A stretch of DNA of 64,000 bases from Pseudomonas farsensis (GTDB taxonomy: Bacteria; Pseudomonadota; Gammaproteobacteria; Pseudomonadales; Pseudomonadaceae). Position 1 is the stretch's first letter, and each line of letters opens with the position of its first letter. The translations under genes were made by a program, and so were the position numbers. The stretch is taken from NCBI RefSeq assembly GCF_014268805.2, contig NZ_JABWRF020000002.1:874001-938000 (forward strand), written 5' to 3'. The notes beneath the pieces are model-generated. The model was not told the DNA's origin. It saw nothing but the letters and a program-made list of their open reading frames with translations, and did no database searches. Below, one piece after another: positions 24,355-33,273 of this stretch.

Positions 24355-26634
24355 ATGCTCAATACGCTGCGCAAGATCGTCCAGGAAGTGAACTCCGCCA
24401 AAGATCTCAAGACGGCGTTGGGTATCATTGTCTTGCGCGTCAAGGAAGCCATGGGCAGCCAGGTCTGCTCGGTCTACCTGCTCGATCCTGAGAGCAACCG
24501 CTTCGTGCTGATGGCCTCCGAAGGCCTCAACAAGCGCTCCATCGGCAAGGTCAGCATGGCCCCCAACGAGGGCCTGGTGGGCCTGGTGGGTACCCGTGAA
24601 GAGCCGCTGAACCTGGAAAACGCCGCCGATCACCCGCGTTATCGCTACTTTGCCGAAACCGGCGAAGAGCGCTACGCGTCGTTCCTCGGTGCGCCGATCA
24701 TCCACCACCGCCGCGTGGTTGGGGTACTGGTCATCCAGCAGAAGGAGCGCCGCCAGTTCGATGAAGGCGAAGAAGCCTTCCTGGTGACCATGAGCGCCCA
24801 GCTTGCCGGGGTTATCGCCCACGCCGAGGCCACCGGCTCCATTCGCGGCCTGGGCCGCCAGGGCAAGGGCATCCAGGAAGCGCGCTTCGTCGGTGTGCCT
24901 GGCTCGCCGGGTGCTGCGGTCGGTCGGGCGGTGGTCATGCTGCCGCCGGCGGACCTCGAAGTGGTGCCGGACAAGACCGTCGAAGACATCGACAACGAAC
25001 TCAAGCTGTTCAACAACGCCCTCGAAGGCGTGCGCGCCGACATGCGCAAGCTGTCGGCCAAGCTGGCCACGCAGTTGCGCCCTGAAGAGCGTGCGCTGTT
25101 CGACGTCTACCTGATGATGCTCGAAGACGCAGCCCTGGGCGGCGAAGTGGTCGCCGTGATCAAGACTGGCCAGTGGGCCCAGGGTGCGTTGCGCCAGGTG
25201 GTGGGCGAGCACGTCAGCCGTTTCGAGCTGATGGACGACGATTACCTGCGCGAGCGCGCCTCCGACGTCAAGGACCTCGGTCGGCGCCTGCTGGCCTATC
25301 TGCAAGAAGCCCGCTCGCAGTCGCTGGTGTACCAGGACAACACCATTCTGGTCAGCGAAGAGCTCACCCCGGCGATGCTTGGCGAAGTGCCAGAAGGCAA
25401 GCTGGTGGGCCTGGTTTCGGTGCTCGGTTCGGGTAACTCGCACGTTGCGATCCTGGCCCGGGCCATGGGCATCCCCACGGTCATGGGCCTGGTCGACCTG
25501 CCGTATTCGAAGGTCGACGGCATCGAACTGATCGTTGACGGCTACAAGGGCGAAGTGTTCACCAACCCAGGCGATGTGCTGCGCAAGCAGTACCGCGAAG
25601 TGGTCGAGGAAGAGCGCCAACTGGCCCAGGGGCTGGACGCGCTGCGCGAACTGCCGTGCATTACCCCGGATGGCCACCGCATGCCGCTGTGGGTCAACAC
25701 CGGCCTGCTCGCCGATGTTGCCCGTGCCCAGCAGCGCGGCGCCGAGGGTGTGGGCCTGTACCGCACCGAAGTGCCGTTCATGATCAACCAGCGTTTCCCC
25801 AGCGAGAAGGAACAGCTGGCGATCTACCGCGAGCAGTTGCAGGCGTTCCACCCGCTGCCGGTGACCATGCGCACCCTCGACATTGGCGGTGACAAGGCCC
25901 TGTCGTACTTCCCGATCAAGGAAGAAAACCCGTTTCTGGGCTGGCGCGGCATTCGCGTCACCCTCGACCACCCGGAAATCTTCCTGGTGCAGACCCGCGC
26001 CATGCTCAAGGCCAGCGAAGGGCTGAACAACCTGCGCATCCTGCTGCCCATGATCTCGGGCATTCACGAGCTGGAAGAGGCGCTGCACCTTATCCACCGC
26101 GCCTGGGGCGAGGTGCGTGACGAGGGCACCGACGTGCCGATGCCGCCGGTTGGCGTGATGGTGGAAATCCCGGCAGCGGTGTACCAGACCAAAGAGCTGG
26201 CGCGGCAGGTGGACTTCCTGTCCGTGGGCTCCAACGACCTGACCCAGTACCTGCTGGCGGTGGACCGCAACAACCCGCGTGTCGCCGACCTGTACGACTA
26301 CCTGCACCCGGCGGTGCTGCAGGCGCTCAGCCACGTGGTGCGCGATGCCCACGGCGAGGGCAAGCCTGTGAGTATCTGCGGCGAAATGGCCGGTGACCCC
26401 GCTGCGGCGATCCTGCTGATGGCCATGGGCTTTGACAGCCTGTCGATGAACGCCACCAACTTGCCGAAGGTGAAGTGGATGTTGCGCCAGGTGAACATGA
26501 GCAAGGCGAAGGAGCTGCTGGTCGACGCCCTGAGCCACGACAACCCGCAACTTATCCACAGCTCGCTGCAACTGGCGCTGAAGAACCTGGGGCTGGCGCG
26601 GATGATCGGGCCTGGGGCCAACAAGACCCTCTGA
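24355..26634 (+). CDS. ptsP: Phosphoenolpyruvate-protein phosphotransferase PtsP (EI-Ntr)
   Basis: A 759-residue enzyme I of the nitrogen phosphotransferase system. It takes phosphate from PEP and passes it to NPr and EIIA-Ntr, which adjust potassium and nitrogen metabolism and other regulation. The N-terminal GAF domain covers about residues 1-165 (SQVCSVYLLDPESNRFVLM). The phospho-histidine domain follows with active His in GSGNSHVAILARAMGIPTV. The PEP-binding barrel includes GVGLYRTEVPFM, MRTLDIGGDKAL and ICGEMAGDP. The GAF domain sets it apart from sugar-PTS enzyme I. A REP pair follows. Confidence 0.97.
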   Translation: MLNTLRKIVQEVNSAKDLKTALGIIVLRVKEAMGSQVCSVYLLDPESNRFVLMASEGLNKRSIGKVSMAPNEGLVGLVGTREEPLNLENAADHPRYRYFAETGEERYASFLGAPIIHHRRVVGVLVIQQKERRQFDEGEEAFLVTMSAQLAGVIAHAEATGSIRGLGRQGKGIQEARFVGVPGSPGAAVGRAVVMLPPADLEVVPDKTVEDIDNELKLFNNALEGVRADMRKLSAKLATQLRPEERALFDVYLMMLEDAALGGEVVAVIKTGQWAQGALRQVVGEHVSRFELMDDDYLRERASDVKDLGRRLLAYLQEARSQSLVYQDNTILVSEELTPAMLGEVPEGKLVGLVSVLGSGNSHVAILARAMGIPTVMGLVDLPYSKVDGIELIVDGYKGEVFTNPGDVLRKQYREVVEEERQLAQGLDALRELPCITPDGHRMPLWVNTGLLADVARAQQRGAEGVGLYRTEVPFMINQRFPSEKEQLAIYREQLQAFHPLPVTMRTLDIGGDKALSYFPIKEENPFLGWRGIRVTLDHPEIFLVQTRAMLKASEGLNNLRILLPMISGIHELEEALHLIHRAWGEVRDEGTDVPMPPVGVMVEIPAAVYQTKELARQVDFLSVGSNDLTQYLLAVDRNNPRVADLYDYLHPAVLQALSHVVRDAHGEGKPVSICGEMAGDPAAAILLMAMGFDSLSMNATNLPKVKWMLRQVNMSKAKELLVDALSHDNPQLIHSSLQLALKNLGLARMIGPGANKTL

Positions 26635-26645
26635 AGCCTGCGCTG

Positions 26646-26720
26646 GCCTCTCGCGGGGCAAGCCCGCTCCCACAAGGCCACACCAGGCTTGGTGGGAGCG
26701 GGCTTGCCCCGCGAAGAGGC
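26646..26720. repeat. REP pair, family B
   Basis: Inverted copies of TCGCGGGGCAAGCCCGCTCC with ends GCCTC/GAGGC. It separates the convergent ptsP and NRDE-family genes. Confidence 0.9.
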
Positions 26721-26742
26721 CGGCCCAACCAGCGTCAATGGC

Positions 26743-27489
26743 TCAGGCCAACACCTCAACCTCCCCCAGGCGCCCGCCAAACGGCCCAAAGCTGCGCTCC
26801 ACCATGCGCCGCTGCCCGTTGTTATCCACAATCAGCACCGTACTCGCCCGAGTCCCGTAGCTCTGGCTGGCAATAAAAACACTCGACAGCAACTGCTCGG
26901 TCGCCAGCCCCACACCCGTCTGTGGCAACTCGCTGTCGGCAGCCGGCGCCGCGTCGGCCAGCAATGCCAGCAACTGCTGCGGTTCAGGCCGCTGCTCCAG
27001 CCGTTGCAGCCCCGCCCGCGCTTTTACCAGCTTCGGCCATGGCGTATCCAGCTCAGCGTTGGACAACCCATACACCCCTTCATCGAGCATGCGCGGCTGT
27101 GCTTGGCGGGCATTCAGATACCCCAACTGCGTGCCGTCGCCGACCAGCAGGTTGAAACCCGAATACTCCCCGCCCCGGCTGGCCACGTGCTGCAGATAAG
27201 CCTCAACACCCCGTTCACCCTGCAGAAAACCTGCCACCAACTCCCCCCGCGAACGCAGCCCCAGCGGCTGCCCTGGGTCGCGAATATTGGTCAGCGCCGC
27301 AAAGCGCCCCTGCGGGCCGATGCCCAGCCAGGTGCCGCCGGCCTCCAGGTCGCGCCCGGCATACACCCCCGGCGCATCCTCCCAGGCGCCCAGCGCCTGG
27401 GTGGGGCGGGCATAGAACTCGTCGCGGTTGGCTGCGACGATCAGCGGGCGGGCTGTCCCCGGCCGCCAGGCGAATACGATCAGGCACAT
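26743..27489 (-). CDS. NRDE family protein (TANGO2-like)
   Basis: A 248-residue cytoplasmic protein. The name-giving motif is at residues about 20-24 (LIVAANRDEFYARPT). The N-terminal Cys (MCLIVFAW) and the AGGTWLGIGPQGRFAALTN segment resemble N-terminal nucleophile hydrolases, so amidase-like activity is possible. The eukaryotic relative TANGO2 is linked to haem or lipid handling, but the bacterial function is unknown. Length is typical for the family. It is divergent from the TauE/SafE-type exporter, with 119 bp between starts. Confidence 0.9.
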   Translation of the reverse strand: MCLIVFAWRPGTARPLIVAANRDEFYARPTQALGAWEDAPGVYAGRDLEAGGTWLGIGPQGRFAALTNIRDPGQPLGLRSRGELVAGFLQGERGVEAYLQHVASRGGEYSGFNLLVGDGTQLGYLNARQAQPRMLDEGVYGLSNAELDTPWPKLVKARAGLQRLEQRPEPQQLLALLADAAPAADSELPQTGVGLATEQLLSSVFIASQSYGTRASTVLIVDNNGQRRMVERSFGPFGGRLGEVEVLA

Positions 27490-27608
27490 AACTAGCCTCT
27501 TGGATTTTCAGCCACTGTCCCGGCCAGGCATCAGCTGACACAGAGTTCACTAGAGCCCCAGGCGCGGCTTCCGTTACCATGCCGCATTGTTTTCCACTGG
27601 GGCCACGA

Positions 27609-28391
27609 ATGGAATTCGTACTCTACCTGCTGTTGGGTGCCTGCGCCGGCGTACTGGCCGGGCTATTCGGCGTGGGCGGTGGGATCATTATCGTGCCGGT
27701 GCTGGTGTTCAGTTTCACGTTGCAGGGCTTCGAGCCCTCGGTGCTCACCCACCTGGCCGTCGGCACTTCGCTGGCAACCATCGTCTTCACCTCGATCAAC
27801 GCTGTACGCGAACACCAGCGCAGAGGTGCCGTGCAATGGCCGGTGTTCGCCTGGATGACCGTGGGTATCCTGCTCGGGGCCATGGTCGGGGCCAAGACCG
27901 CCTCGTTGATCCAGGGCCCGCTGCTGCAAAAAATCATCGGCGTGTTTGCCCTGTTGGTTTCCGCGCAAATGGCCCTGGACCTCAAGCCCAAGGCCAGCCG
28001 CGGCATCCCTGGCAAGCCGGCGCTTGCCGCAGCCGGTGGTGTCATCGGTTGGGCTTCGGCGATTTTCGGCATTGGTGGCGGCTCGCTCACTGTCCCGTTT
28101 CTGACCTGGCGCAGCCTGCCGATGCAGCAAGCGGTGGCAACCTCGTCCGCCTGCGGCTTGCCGATTGCCGTGGCCAGCGCCCTTGGCTTCATCTGGCTGG
28201 GCTGGCATGAGCCGCAATTGCCGCCGCACAGCTTCGGCTTTGTGTACTTGCCGGCGCTGCTCGGCATTGCCGTGACCAGCATGTTTTTCGCACGCTTTGG
28301 CGCGCGCCTGGCGCACAAGCTGTCGCCACGGGTGCTCAAGCGTCTGTTTGCCGCGCTGTTGTTCAGCGTCGGCCTGAGTTTTCTGATTTGA
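27609..28391 (+). CDS. Sulfite exporter TauE/SafE family permease
   Basis: A 260-residue inner-membrane protein with about eight helices in two homologous halves. Each half carries the family glycine motif: [17 protein letters not shown] near residue 20 and [16 protein letters not shown] near residue 158. The family exports sulfoacetate, sulfite or other small anions; substrate is unknown here. GGGGCC precedes the ATG at 27609. It ends 16 bp before lgt, suggesting the pair are cotranscribed, although the functions are not obviously related. Confidence 0.91.
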   Translation: MEFVLYLLLGACAGVLAGLFGVGGGIIIVPVLVFSFTLQGFEPSVLTHLAVGTSLATIVFTSINAVREHQRRGAVQWPVFAWMTVGILLGAMVGAKTASLIQGPLLQKIIGVFALLVSAQMALDLKPKASRGIPGKPALAAAGGVIGWASAIFGIGGGSLTVPFLTWRSLPMQQAVATSSACGLPIAVASALGFIWLGWHEPQLPPHSFGFVYLPALLGIAVTSMFFARFGARLAHKLSPRVLKRLFAALLFSVGLSFLI

Positions 28392-28407
28392 ACCAAGAGG
28401 AATAACC

Positions 28408-29217
28408 ATGCTGCCTTACCCGCAGATCGACCCCGTGGCCGTGGCCCTCGGGCCGCTGAAAATCCACTGGTACGGCCTGATGTACCTGATCGGCATCGGC
28501 GGCGCCTGGCTGCTGGCCTCGCGCCGGTTGAAGCGCTTCGACCCCACCTGGAGCCGCGAAAAACTCTCCGACCTGGTGTTCTGGCTGTCGATGGGGGTGA
28601 TCGTCGGCGGGCGCCTGGGCTATGTGCTGTTCTACGACCTGCACCAGTACCTGGCCAACCCGACGCTGATCTTCGAGGTCTGGAAGGGCGGCATGTCGTT
28701 CCACGGCGGTTTCATCGGCGTAATGCTGGCAGCGCTGTGGTTCGGCAAGCGCAACAACAAGTCGTTCTTCGAACTGATGGACTTCGTTGCGCCCTTGGTG
28801 CCGATTGGCCTGGGCGCCGGCCGTATCGGCAACTTCATCAACGCCGAGCTGTGGGGCAAGGCCACCGATGTGCCATGGGCCATGGTGTTCCCACCCTTCA
28901 GCGACCCGGCGCAACTGCCGCGTCACCCGTCGCAGCTGTACCAGTTCGCCCTCGAAGGTGTGGCATTATTCGCCATCCTCTGGCTGTACTCGCGCAAGCC
29001 GCGCCCGACCATGGCCGTATCCGGCATGTTCGCGCTGTTCTATGGCATTTTCCGCTTCATCGTGGAATTCGTGCGGGTACCCGATGCCCAGCTGGGTTAT
29101 ATCGCGTTCGGCTGGCTGACCATGGGGCAGTTGCTCTGCGTGCCGATGATCGTCGGCGGGCTCTTCCTGATCTGGTTGGCCTACAACCGTAAACCCACGG
29201 CCAAAGCCGTCGTTTGA
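28408..29217 (+). CDS. lgt: Prolipoprotein diacylglyceryl transferase
   Basis: A 269-residue inner-membrane enzyme that transfers diacylglycerol from phosphatidylglycerol to the lipobox Cys of prolipoproteins, the first step in lipoprotein maturation. The signature [15 protein letters not shown] is at about residues 137-151, with the catalytic region [12 protein letters not shown] before it. Seven hydrophobic helices are visible. AGAGGAATAACC gives a strong ribosome site. It is followed by thyA after 47 bp, the conserved lgt-thyA order of gammaproteobacteria. Confidence 0.97.
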   Translation: MLPYPQIDPVAVALGPLKIHWYGLMYLIGIGGAWLLASRRLKRFDPTWSREKLSDLVFWLSMGVIVGGRLGYVLFYDLHQYLANPTLIFEVWKGGMSFHGGFIGVMLAALWFGKRNNKSFFELMDFVAPLVPIGLGAGRIGNFINAELWGKATDVPWAMVFPPFSDPAQLPRHPSQLYQFALEGVALFAILWLYSRKPRPTMAVSGMFALFYGIFRFIVEFVRVPDAQLGYIAFGWLTMGQLLCVPMIVGGLFLIWLAYNRKPTAKAVV

Positions 29218-29264
29218 TTCCCACGGCAGGGGCGACCCCCTGCCGTGCTTGCTACAGGAATGCC

Positions 29265-30236
29265 ATGAAACAGTATCTAGACCTGGTCCGTGACGTCATC
29301 GAAAACGGCACGCTGCAGGAAAACCGCACCGGTATCCGCACCATCAGCCTGCCGGGTGCGATGCTGCGTTTCGACCTGCAAAAAGGCTTCCCTGCCGTCA
29401 CCACGCGCAAGCTGGCGTTCAAGTCGGCGATTGGCGAAATGGTCGGGTTTCTGCGGGGTGTGAGAAACGCCGGGCAGTTCCGTGACCTGGGTTGCAAGGT
29501 CTGGGACCAGAACGCCAACGAGAACGCCCAGTGGCTGGCCAACCCGTTCCGCCAGGGCCATGACGACCTCGGCGAAATCTACGGCGTGCAGTGGCGCCAG
29601 TGGCCGGGGTACAAGCGCATCGCGCTGAACAACCCCGCTGCGATCGAAATGGCCGAAAAGGCCGGCTTCCGGCAGATTGCCCAGGATGAAGAAGACGGCC
29701 AGGCGTTCGTCATTCTGTACAAGGCCATCGACCAGGTGCGCCAGTGCCTGGACACCATTGCCAATGATCCGGGCAGCCGGCGCATCCTGTTCCACGGCTG
29801 GAACTGCGCGCAGCTCGACGAGATGGCGCTGCCGCCGTGCCACCTGCTGTACCAGTTCCACCCCAATGTCGAGACCAAGGAAATCTCCCTGACGCTCTAC
29901 ATCCGCTCCAACGACCTGGGCCTTGGCACGCCGTTCAACCTCACCGAAGGCGCGGCGTTGCTGTCGTTGTTCGGCCGCCTGACCGGCTACACCCCGCGCT
30001 GGTTCACCTACTTCATCGGCGATGCCCATGTGTACGAGAACCATCTGGACATGCTCAACGAGCAGATGAAGCGCGAGCCGCTGCCGGCGCCGAAGTTCGT
30101 GATCAGCGACCGTGTACCGGCGTTTGCCGATACCGGGGTGTACGCGCCTGAGTGGCTTGAGCAGATCGAGCCGAGCGATTTCTGGCTGGAAGGCTACGAG
30201 CACCATGCGCCACTGACGGCGCCGATGGCGGTCTGA
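29265..30236 (+). CDS. thyA: Thymidylate synthase
   Basis: A 323-residue enzyme converting dUMP to dTMP with methylenetetrahydrofolate; the dihydrofolate formed is reduced by FolA, encoded at 36077. The catalytic Cys is in [12 protein letters not shown], and nucleotide-binding residues are in [14 protein letters not shown] and [15 protein letters not shown]. It is about 60 residues longer than E. coli ThyA (264). The extra length includes an insert near [20 protein letters not shown], before the dUMP-binding Arg region, as in other long thymidylate synthases. ACAGGA precedes the ATG. Confidence 0.96.
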   Translation: MKQYLDLVRDVIENGTLQENRTGIRTISLPGAMLRFDLQKGFPAVTTRKLAFKSAIGEMVGFLRGVRNAGQFRDLGCKVWDQNANENAQWLANPFRQGHDDLGEIYGVQWRQWPGYKRIALNNPAAIEMAEKAGFRQIAQDEEDGQAFVILYKAIDQVRQCLDTIANDPGSRRILFHGWNCAQLDEMALPPCHLLYQFHPNVETKEISLTLYIRSNDLGLGTPFNLTEGAALLSLFGRLTGYTPRWFTYFIGDAHVYENHLDMLNEQMKREPLPAPKFVISDRVPAFADTGVYAPEWLEQIEPSDFWLEGYEHHAPLTAPMAV

Positions 30237-30263
30237 TCGTTCTTCGCAGGCTTGGCTGACGCC

Positions 30264-30335
30264 ATCGCGGGGCAAGCCCGCTCCCACGCCCCCTTTGAAG
30301 GTGGATGAACGTGGGAGCGGGCTTGCCCCGCGATG
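30264..30335. repeat. REP pair, family B
   Basis: Inverted copies of CATCGCGGGGCAAGCCCGCT separated by a short spacer, between the convergent thyA and cadR genes. Confidence 0.9.
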
Positions 30336-30345
30336 TTTTCAGGCG

Positions 30346-30789
30346 TCAATGCCCATGGCTGCGCCCCACATGGGAATGCTCGACGTCCGGCAGCGTTACC
30401 GCGCCGTTGGTCTCCAACTGCTGCAGGATCGCGCACTCGGCACCTTGCGCCGTGCACTGGCGGCGCAAGTCCACCAGTTGCGCCTGCAACGCCATCAGCC
30501 CGTCGATACGCGCCTGCACATGCTCGATGTGTTCGTCGATCAGCGCGTTGACGCTGCCGCATGAGCCGTCCGGGCTGTCACGCAGGCGCAGCAGGCTGCG
30601 GATTTCTTCAAGGGTCATGTCCAGCGTGCGGCAATTGCGGATGAACGTCAGCCGTTCGACATGGGCCTGGGTGTACAGCCGGTAGTTGCCGTCGCTGCGC
30701 GCAGGTTCCGGCAGCAGTTGCTCGCGCTCGTAGTAGCGAATGGTCTCCACGGCGCAGTCGGTGGCTTTGGCCAGTTCTCCGATCTTCAC
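30346..30789 (-). CDS. cadR: Cadmium-responsive MerR-family regulator CadR
   Basis: A 147-residue metal sensor almost identical in pattern to P. putida CadR. The helix-turn-helix is at residues 1-20 (MKIGELAKATDCAVETIRYY), with the MerR wing following. Metal-binding cysteines lie in DSPDGSCGSVNALIDEH and AQGAECAILQQLE, and the His-rich tail HSHVGRSHGH provides a second Cd site. When Cd binds, it distorts the promoter to switch on the divergent cadA. The operator lies in the 82-bp intergenic region. The REP pair at 30264 lies 10 bp after its stop. Confidence 0.97.
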   Translation of the reverse strand: MKIGELAKATDCAVETIRYYEREQLLPEPARSDGNYRLYTQAHVERLTFIRNCRTLDMTLEEIRSLLRLRDSPDGSCGSVNALIDEHIEHVQARIDGLMALQAQLVDLRRQCTAQGAECAILQQLETNGAVTLPDVEHSHVGRSHGH

Positions 30790-30810
30790 GGCACATCTCC
30801 AACTGAGGGC

Positions 30811-30842
30811 TTGACCCTATAGTGGCTACAGGGTGTTCACTT
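30811..30842 (+). promoter_or_regulatory. CadR operator within the cadA promoter
   Basis: MerR-type layout: -35 TTGACC at 30811-30816, followed by an imperfect dyad (30814-30834) with arms ACCCT and AGGGT around ATAGTGGCTAC. The dyad fills the long spacer characteristic of MerR-regulated promoters. The -10 is poorly matched (about TTCACT), as expected for activator dependence. It may also control cadR on the other strand. Confidence 0.8.
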
Positions 30843-30871
30843 GGCAACAGGCTCAAATCAAGGACGCCCCG

Positions 30872-33094
30872 ATGAACCAGCCCGTCAGTCACGAACATGC
30901 CCACGACCACGGTGGCGAAAGCCACGGCCACGCCCACAGCTGCTGCGGTGGCGCTGCTGCGCCTGCGTTGGTGCAACTGAGCGAGACGGCCAGCGCCAGC
31001 GCGCGGCTTAGCCGCTTCCGTATCCAGGCCATGGACTGCCCCACCGAACAGACGCTGATCCAGGACAAGCTGGGCAAGCTGGCGGGCATCGAACAGCTGG
31101 AATTCAACCTGATCAACCGCGTGCTTGGCGTGCGCCACACCCTGGACGGCACCGGCGACATCGAGCGGGCCATCGACAGCCTGGGCATGAAAGCCGAGCC
31201 GCTGACGGGCGAGGGCGACGGCGCAGCGCCGGTGGTGAAAAAGAGCGTATGGCCGTTGGCGCTGTCGGGTGTGGCCGCCATTGGCGCCGAAGTGCTGCAC
31301 TTTTCCGGCATGGCCCCTGAGTGGCTGGTCGCCGTATTTGCCTTGGCGGCCATTCTGGGTTGTGGCCTGGGCACCTACAAAAAGGGCTGGATCGCCCTGA
31401 AAAACCGCAACCTCAATATCAATGCGCTGATGAGCATCGCCGTGACCGGTGCGGTGTTGATTGGGCAGTGGCCAGAAGCGGCCATGGTCATGGTGTTGTT
31501 CACCCTTGCCGAGCTGATCGAGGCGCGCTCGCTGGACCGTGCGCGTAACGCTATCGGCGGCCTGATGCAGTTGACCCCGGACATGGCCACCGTGCAGCAG
31601 GCCGACGGCCAGTGGCTGGAGGTCGAGGTGCGTGATGTGGCCATTGGCGCCTTGGTGCGGGTGCGCCCGGGCGAGCGCATCGGGCTGGATGGCGAGGTAG
31701 TAAACGGCCAATCCAGCGTCGATCAGGCGCCGATCACCGGTGAAAGCCTGCCGGTGGAGAAGGCGGCTGGCGACAAGCTGTTCGCCGGCACCATCAACCA
31801 GGCCGGGGCGCTTGAATACCGCGTCGGCGCCGCTGCCGGCCAGTCCACCCTGGCCCGGATCATCAAGGCCGTGGAAGAAGCCCAGGGCGCCCGCGCCCCG
31901 ACCCAGCGTTTCGTTGATCAGTTCTCGCACATCTACACCCCGGCCGTGTTCGCCGTGGCCCTGGCCGTGGCGTTGATTCCGCCGTTGTTCATGGCCGGCG
32001 CCTGGTTCGACTGGGTTTACCGCGCGTTGGTGCTGCTGGTGGTCGCCTGCCCGTGCGCACTGGTGATTTCGACCCCGGTGACCATTGTCAGCGGCCTGGC
32101 TGCTGCCGCGCGCAAGGGCATCTTGATCAAGGGCGGGGTTTACCTGGAAGGTGGCCGCAAGCTGGACTTCCTGGCCCTGGACAAGACCGGCACCATCACC
32201 CACGGCAAGCCGGTGCAAACCGACAGCCAGGTACTCGACTCCAGGTTCGAAGGCCGCGCCCAGGCGCTGGCGGCAAGCCTTGCGGCGCGCTCGGACCATC
32301 CGGTCTCAGGCGCCATTGCCCAGTTTGCCAAGGCTGAAGGCCTGGCCATGGTCGAGGTCAGTGGTTTTGCTGCACTGGCCGGGCGGGGCGTGCGCGGGGA
32401 TATCGACGGCGTGACCTACCATTTGGGCAACCATCGCCTGGTCGAAGAACTGGGGCTGTGCTCGCCTGAGCTTGAGGCGCAACTGGATGTGTTGGAGCGC
32501 CAGGGCAAGACGGTGGTGTTGCTGCTCGACCGCAGCGGCCCGCTGGCGCTGTTCGCCGTGGCGGACACGGTCAAGGACAGCAGCCGGCAGGCCATTGCCG
32601 AACTGCATGCGCTGGGCATCAAGACAGTGATGCTGACCGGCGACAACCCGCACACGGCCCAGGCTATCGCTGCGCAGGTGGGCATCGACCGTGCCGAGGG
32701 CAACCTGCTGCCGGCTGACAAGCTGCACAGCATCGAAGCGCTTTATGCCGAAGGCCACCGCGTTGGCATGGTGGGTGACGGTATCAACGATGCCCCGGCC
32801 CTGGCGCGGGCCGAGATCGGCTTTGCCATGGCAGCGGCAGGGACCGACACGGCTATCGAAACGGCGGATGTTGCGTTGATGGACGACGATCTGCGCAAGA
32901 TCCCGGCGTTTATCCGCCTGTCGCGCCAGAGCGCGGCGATTCTGTTGCAGAACATCGTGCTGGCGCTGGGGGTGAAGGCGGTCTTCCTGGCGATGACCTT
33001 TGCCGGCATGGCTACCTTGTGGATGGCCGTGTTCGCCGATATGGGCGTCAGTTTGCTGGTGGTGTTCAACGGGTTGCGCCTGTTGCGCAAGTGA
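30872..33094 (+). CDS. cadA: Heavy-metal-exporting P-type ATPase (Cd/Zn/Pb), CadA
   Basis: A 740-residue P1B-2 ATPase that pumps Cd, Zn and Pb ions out of the cytoplasm. The N-terminus is His-rich (HEHAHDHGGESHGHAHSCC). A metal-binding HMA domain follows, with its Cys in FRIQAMDCPTEQTL (CPTE instead of the usual CxxC). The membrane metal site is CPCALVISTPV, the phosphorylation site DKTGTITHG, then the SDHPVSGAI HP motif and GDGINDAPALARAE. ATG 30872 with AAGGA upstream matches homologues. It is divergent from cadR and induced through it. Confidence 0.96.
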   Translation: MNQPVSHEHAHDHGGESHGHAHSCCGGAAAPALVQLSETASASARLSRFRIQAMDCPTEQTLIQDKLGKLAGIEQLEFNLINRVLGVRHTLDGTGDIERAIDSLGMKAEPLTGEGDGAAPVVKKSVWPLALSGVAAIGAEVLHFSGMAPEWLVAVFALAAILGCGLGTYKKGWIALKNRNLNINALMSIAVTGAVLIGQWPEAAMVMVLFTLAELIEARSLDRARNAIGGLMQLTPDMATVQQADGQWLEVEVRDVAIGALVRVRPGERIGLDGEVVNGQSSVDQAPITGESLPVEKAAGDKLFAGTINQAGALEYRVGAAAGQSTLARIIKAVEEAQGARAPTQRFVDQFSHIYTPAVFAVALAVALIPPLFMAGAWFDWVYRALVLLVVACPCALVISTPVTIVSGLAAAARKGILIKGGVYLEGGRKLDFLALDKTGTITHGKPVQTDSQVLDSRFEGRAQALAASLAARSDHPVSGAIAQFAKAEGLAMVEVSGFAALAGRGVRGDIDGVTYHLGNHRLVEELGLCSPELEAQLDVLERQGKTVVLLLDRSGPLALFAVADTVKDSSRQAIAELHALGIKTVMLTGDNPHTAQAIAAQVGIDRAEGNLLPADKLHSIEALYAEGHRVGMVGDGINDAPALARAEIGFAMAAAGTDTAIETADVALMDDDLRKIPAFIRLSRQSAAILLQNIVLALGVKAVFLAMTFAGMATLWMAVFADMGVSLLVVFNGLRLLRK

Positions 33095-33123
33095 ATCTCC
33101 TTATGTAGGGCCGATGTCAGCCT

Positions 33124-33238
33124 TGTAGGAGCGGCCTTGTGTCGCGAAAGGGCTGCGTAGCAGCCCCGGCAATTGTGCATGAAGCCACGATCTCCGGGCC
33201 GCTACGCAGCCCTTTCGCGACACAAGGCCGCTCCTACA
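33124..33238. repeat. REP pair, family A
   Basis: Inverted copies of TGTAGGAGCGGCCTTGTGTC, continuing through GCGAAAGGGCTGCGTAGC, between the convergent cadA and GTPase genes. Confidence 0.92.
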
Positions 33239-33273
33239 CCGACTGCGTGACGAATGCAGTCGGGCCTGCCGAA

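Noticed and set aside
24268..26673. 801-codon open frame antisense to ptsP
   Set aside because: It is a high-GC shadow of ptsP with low-complexity His/Gln/Val-rich translation and no domains.
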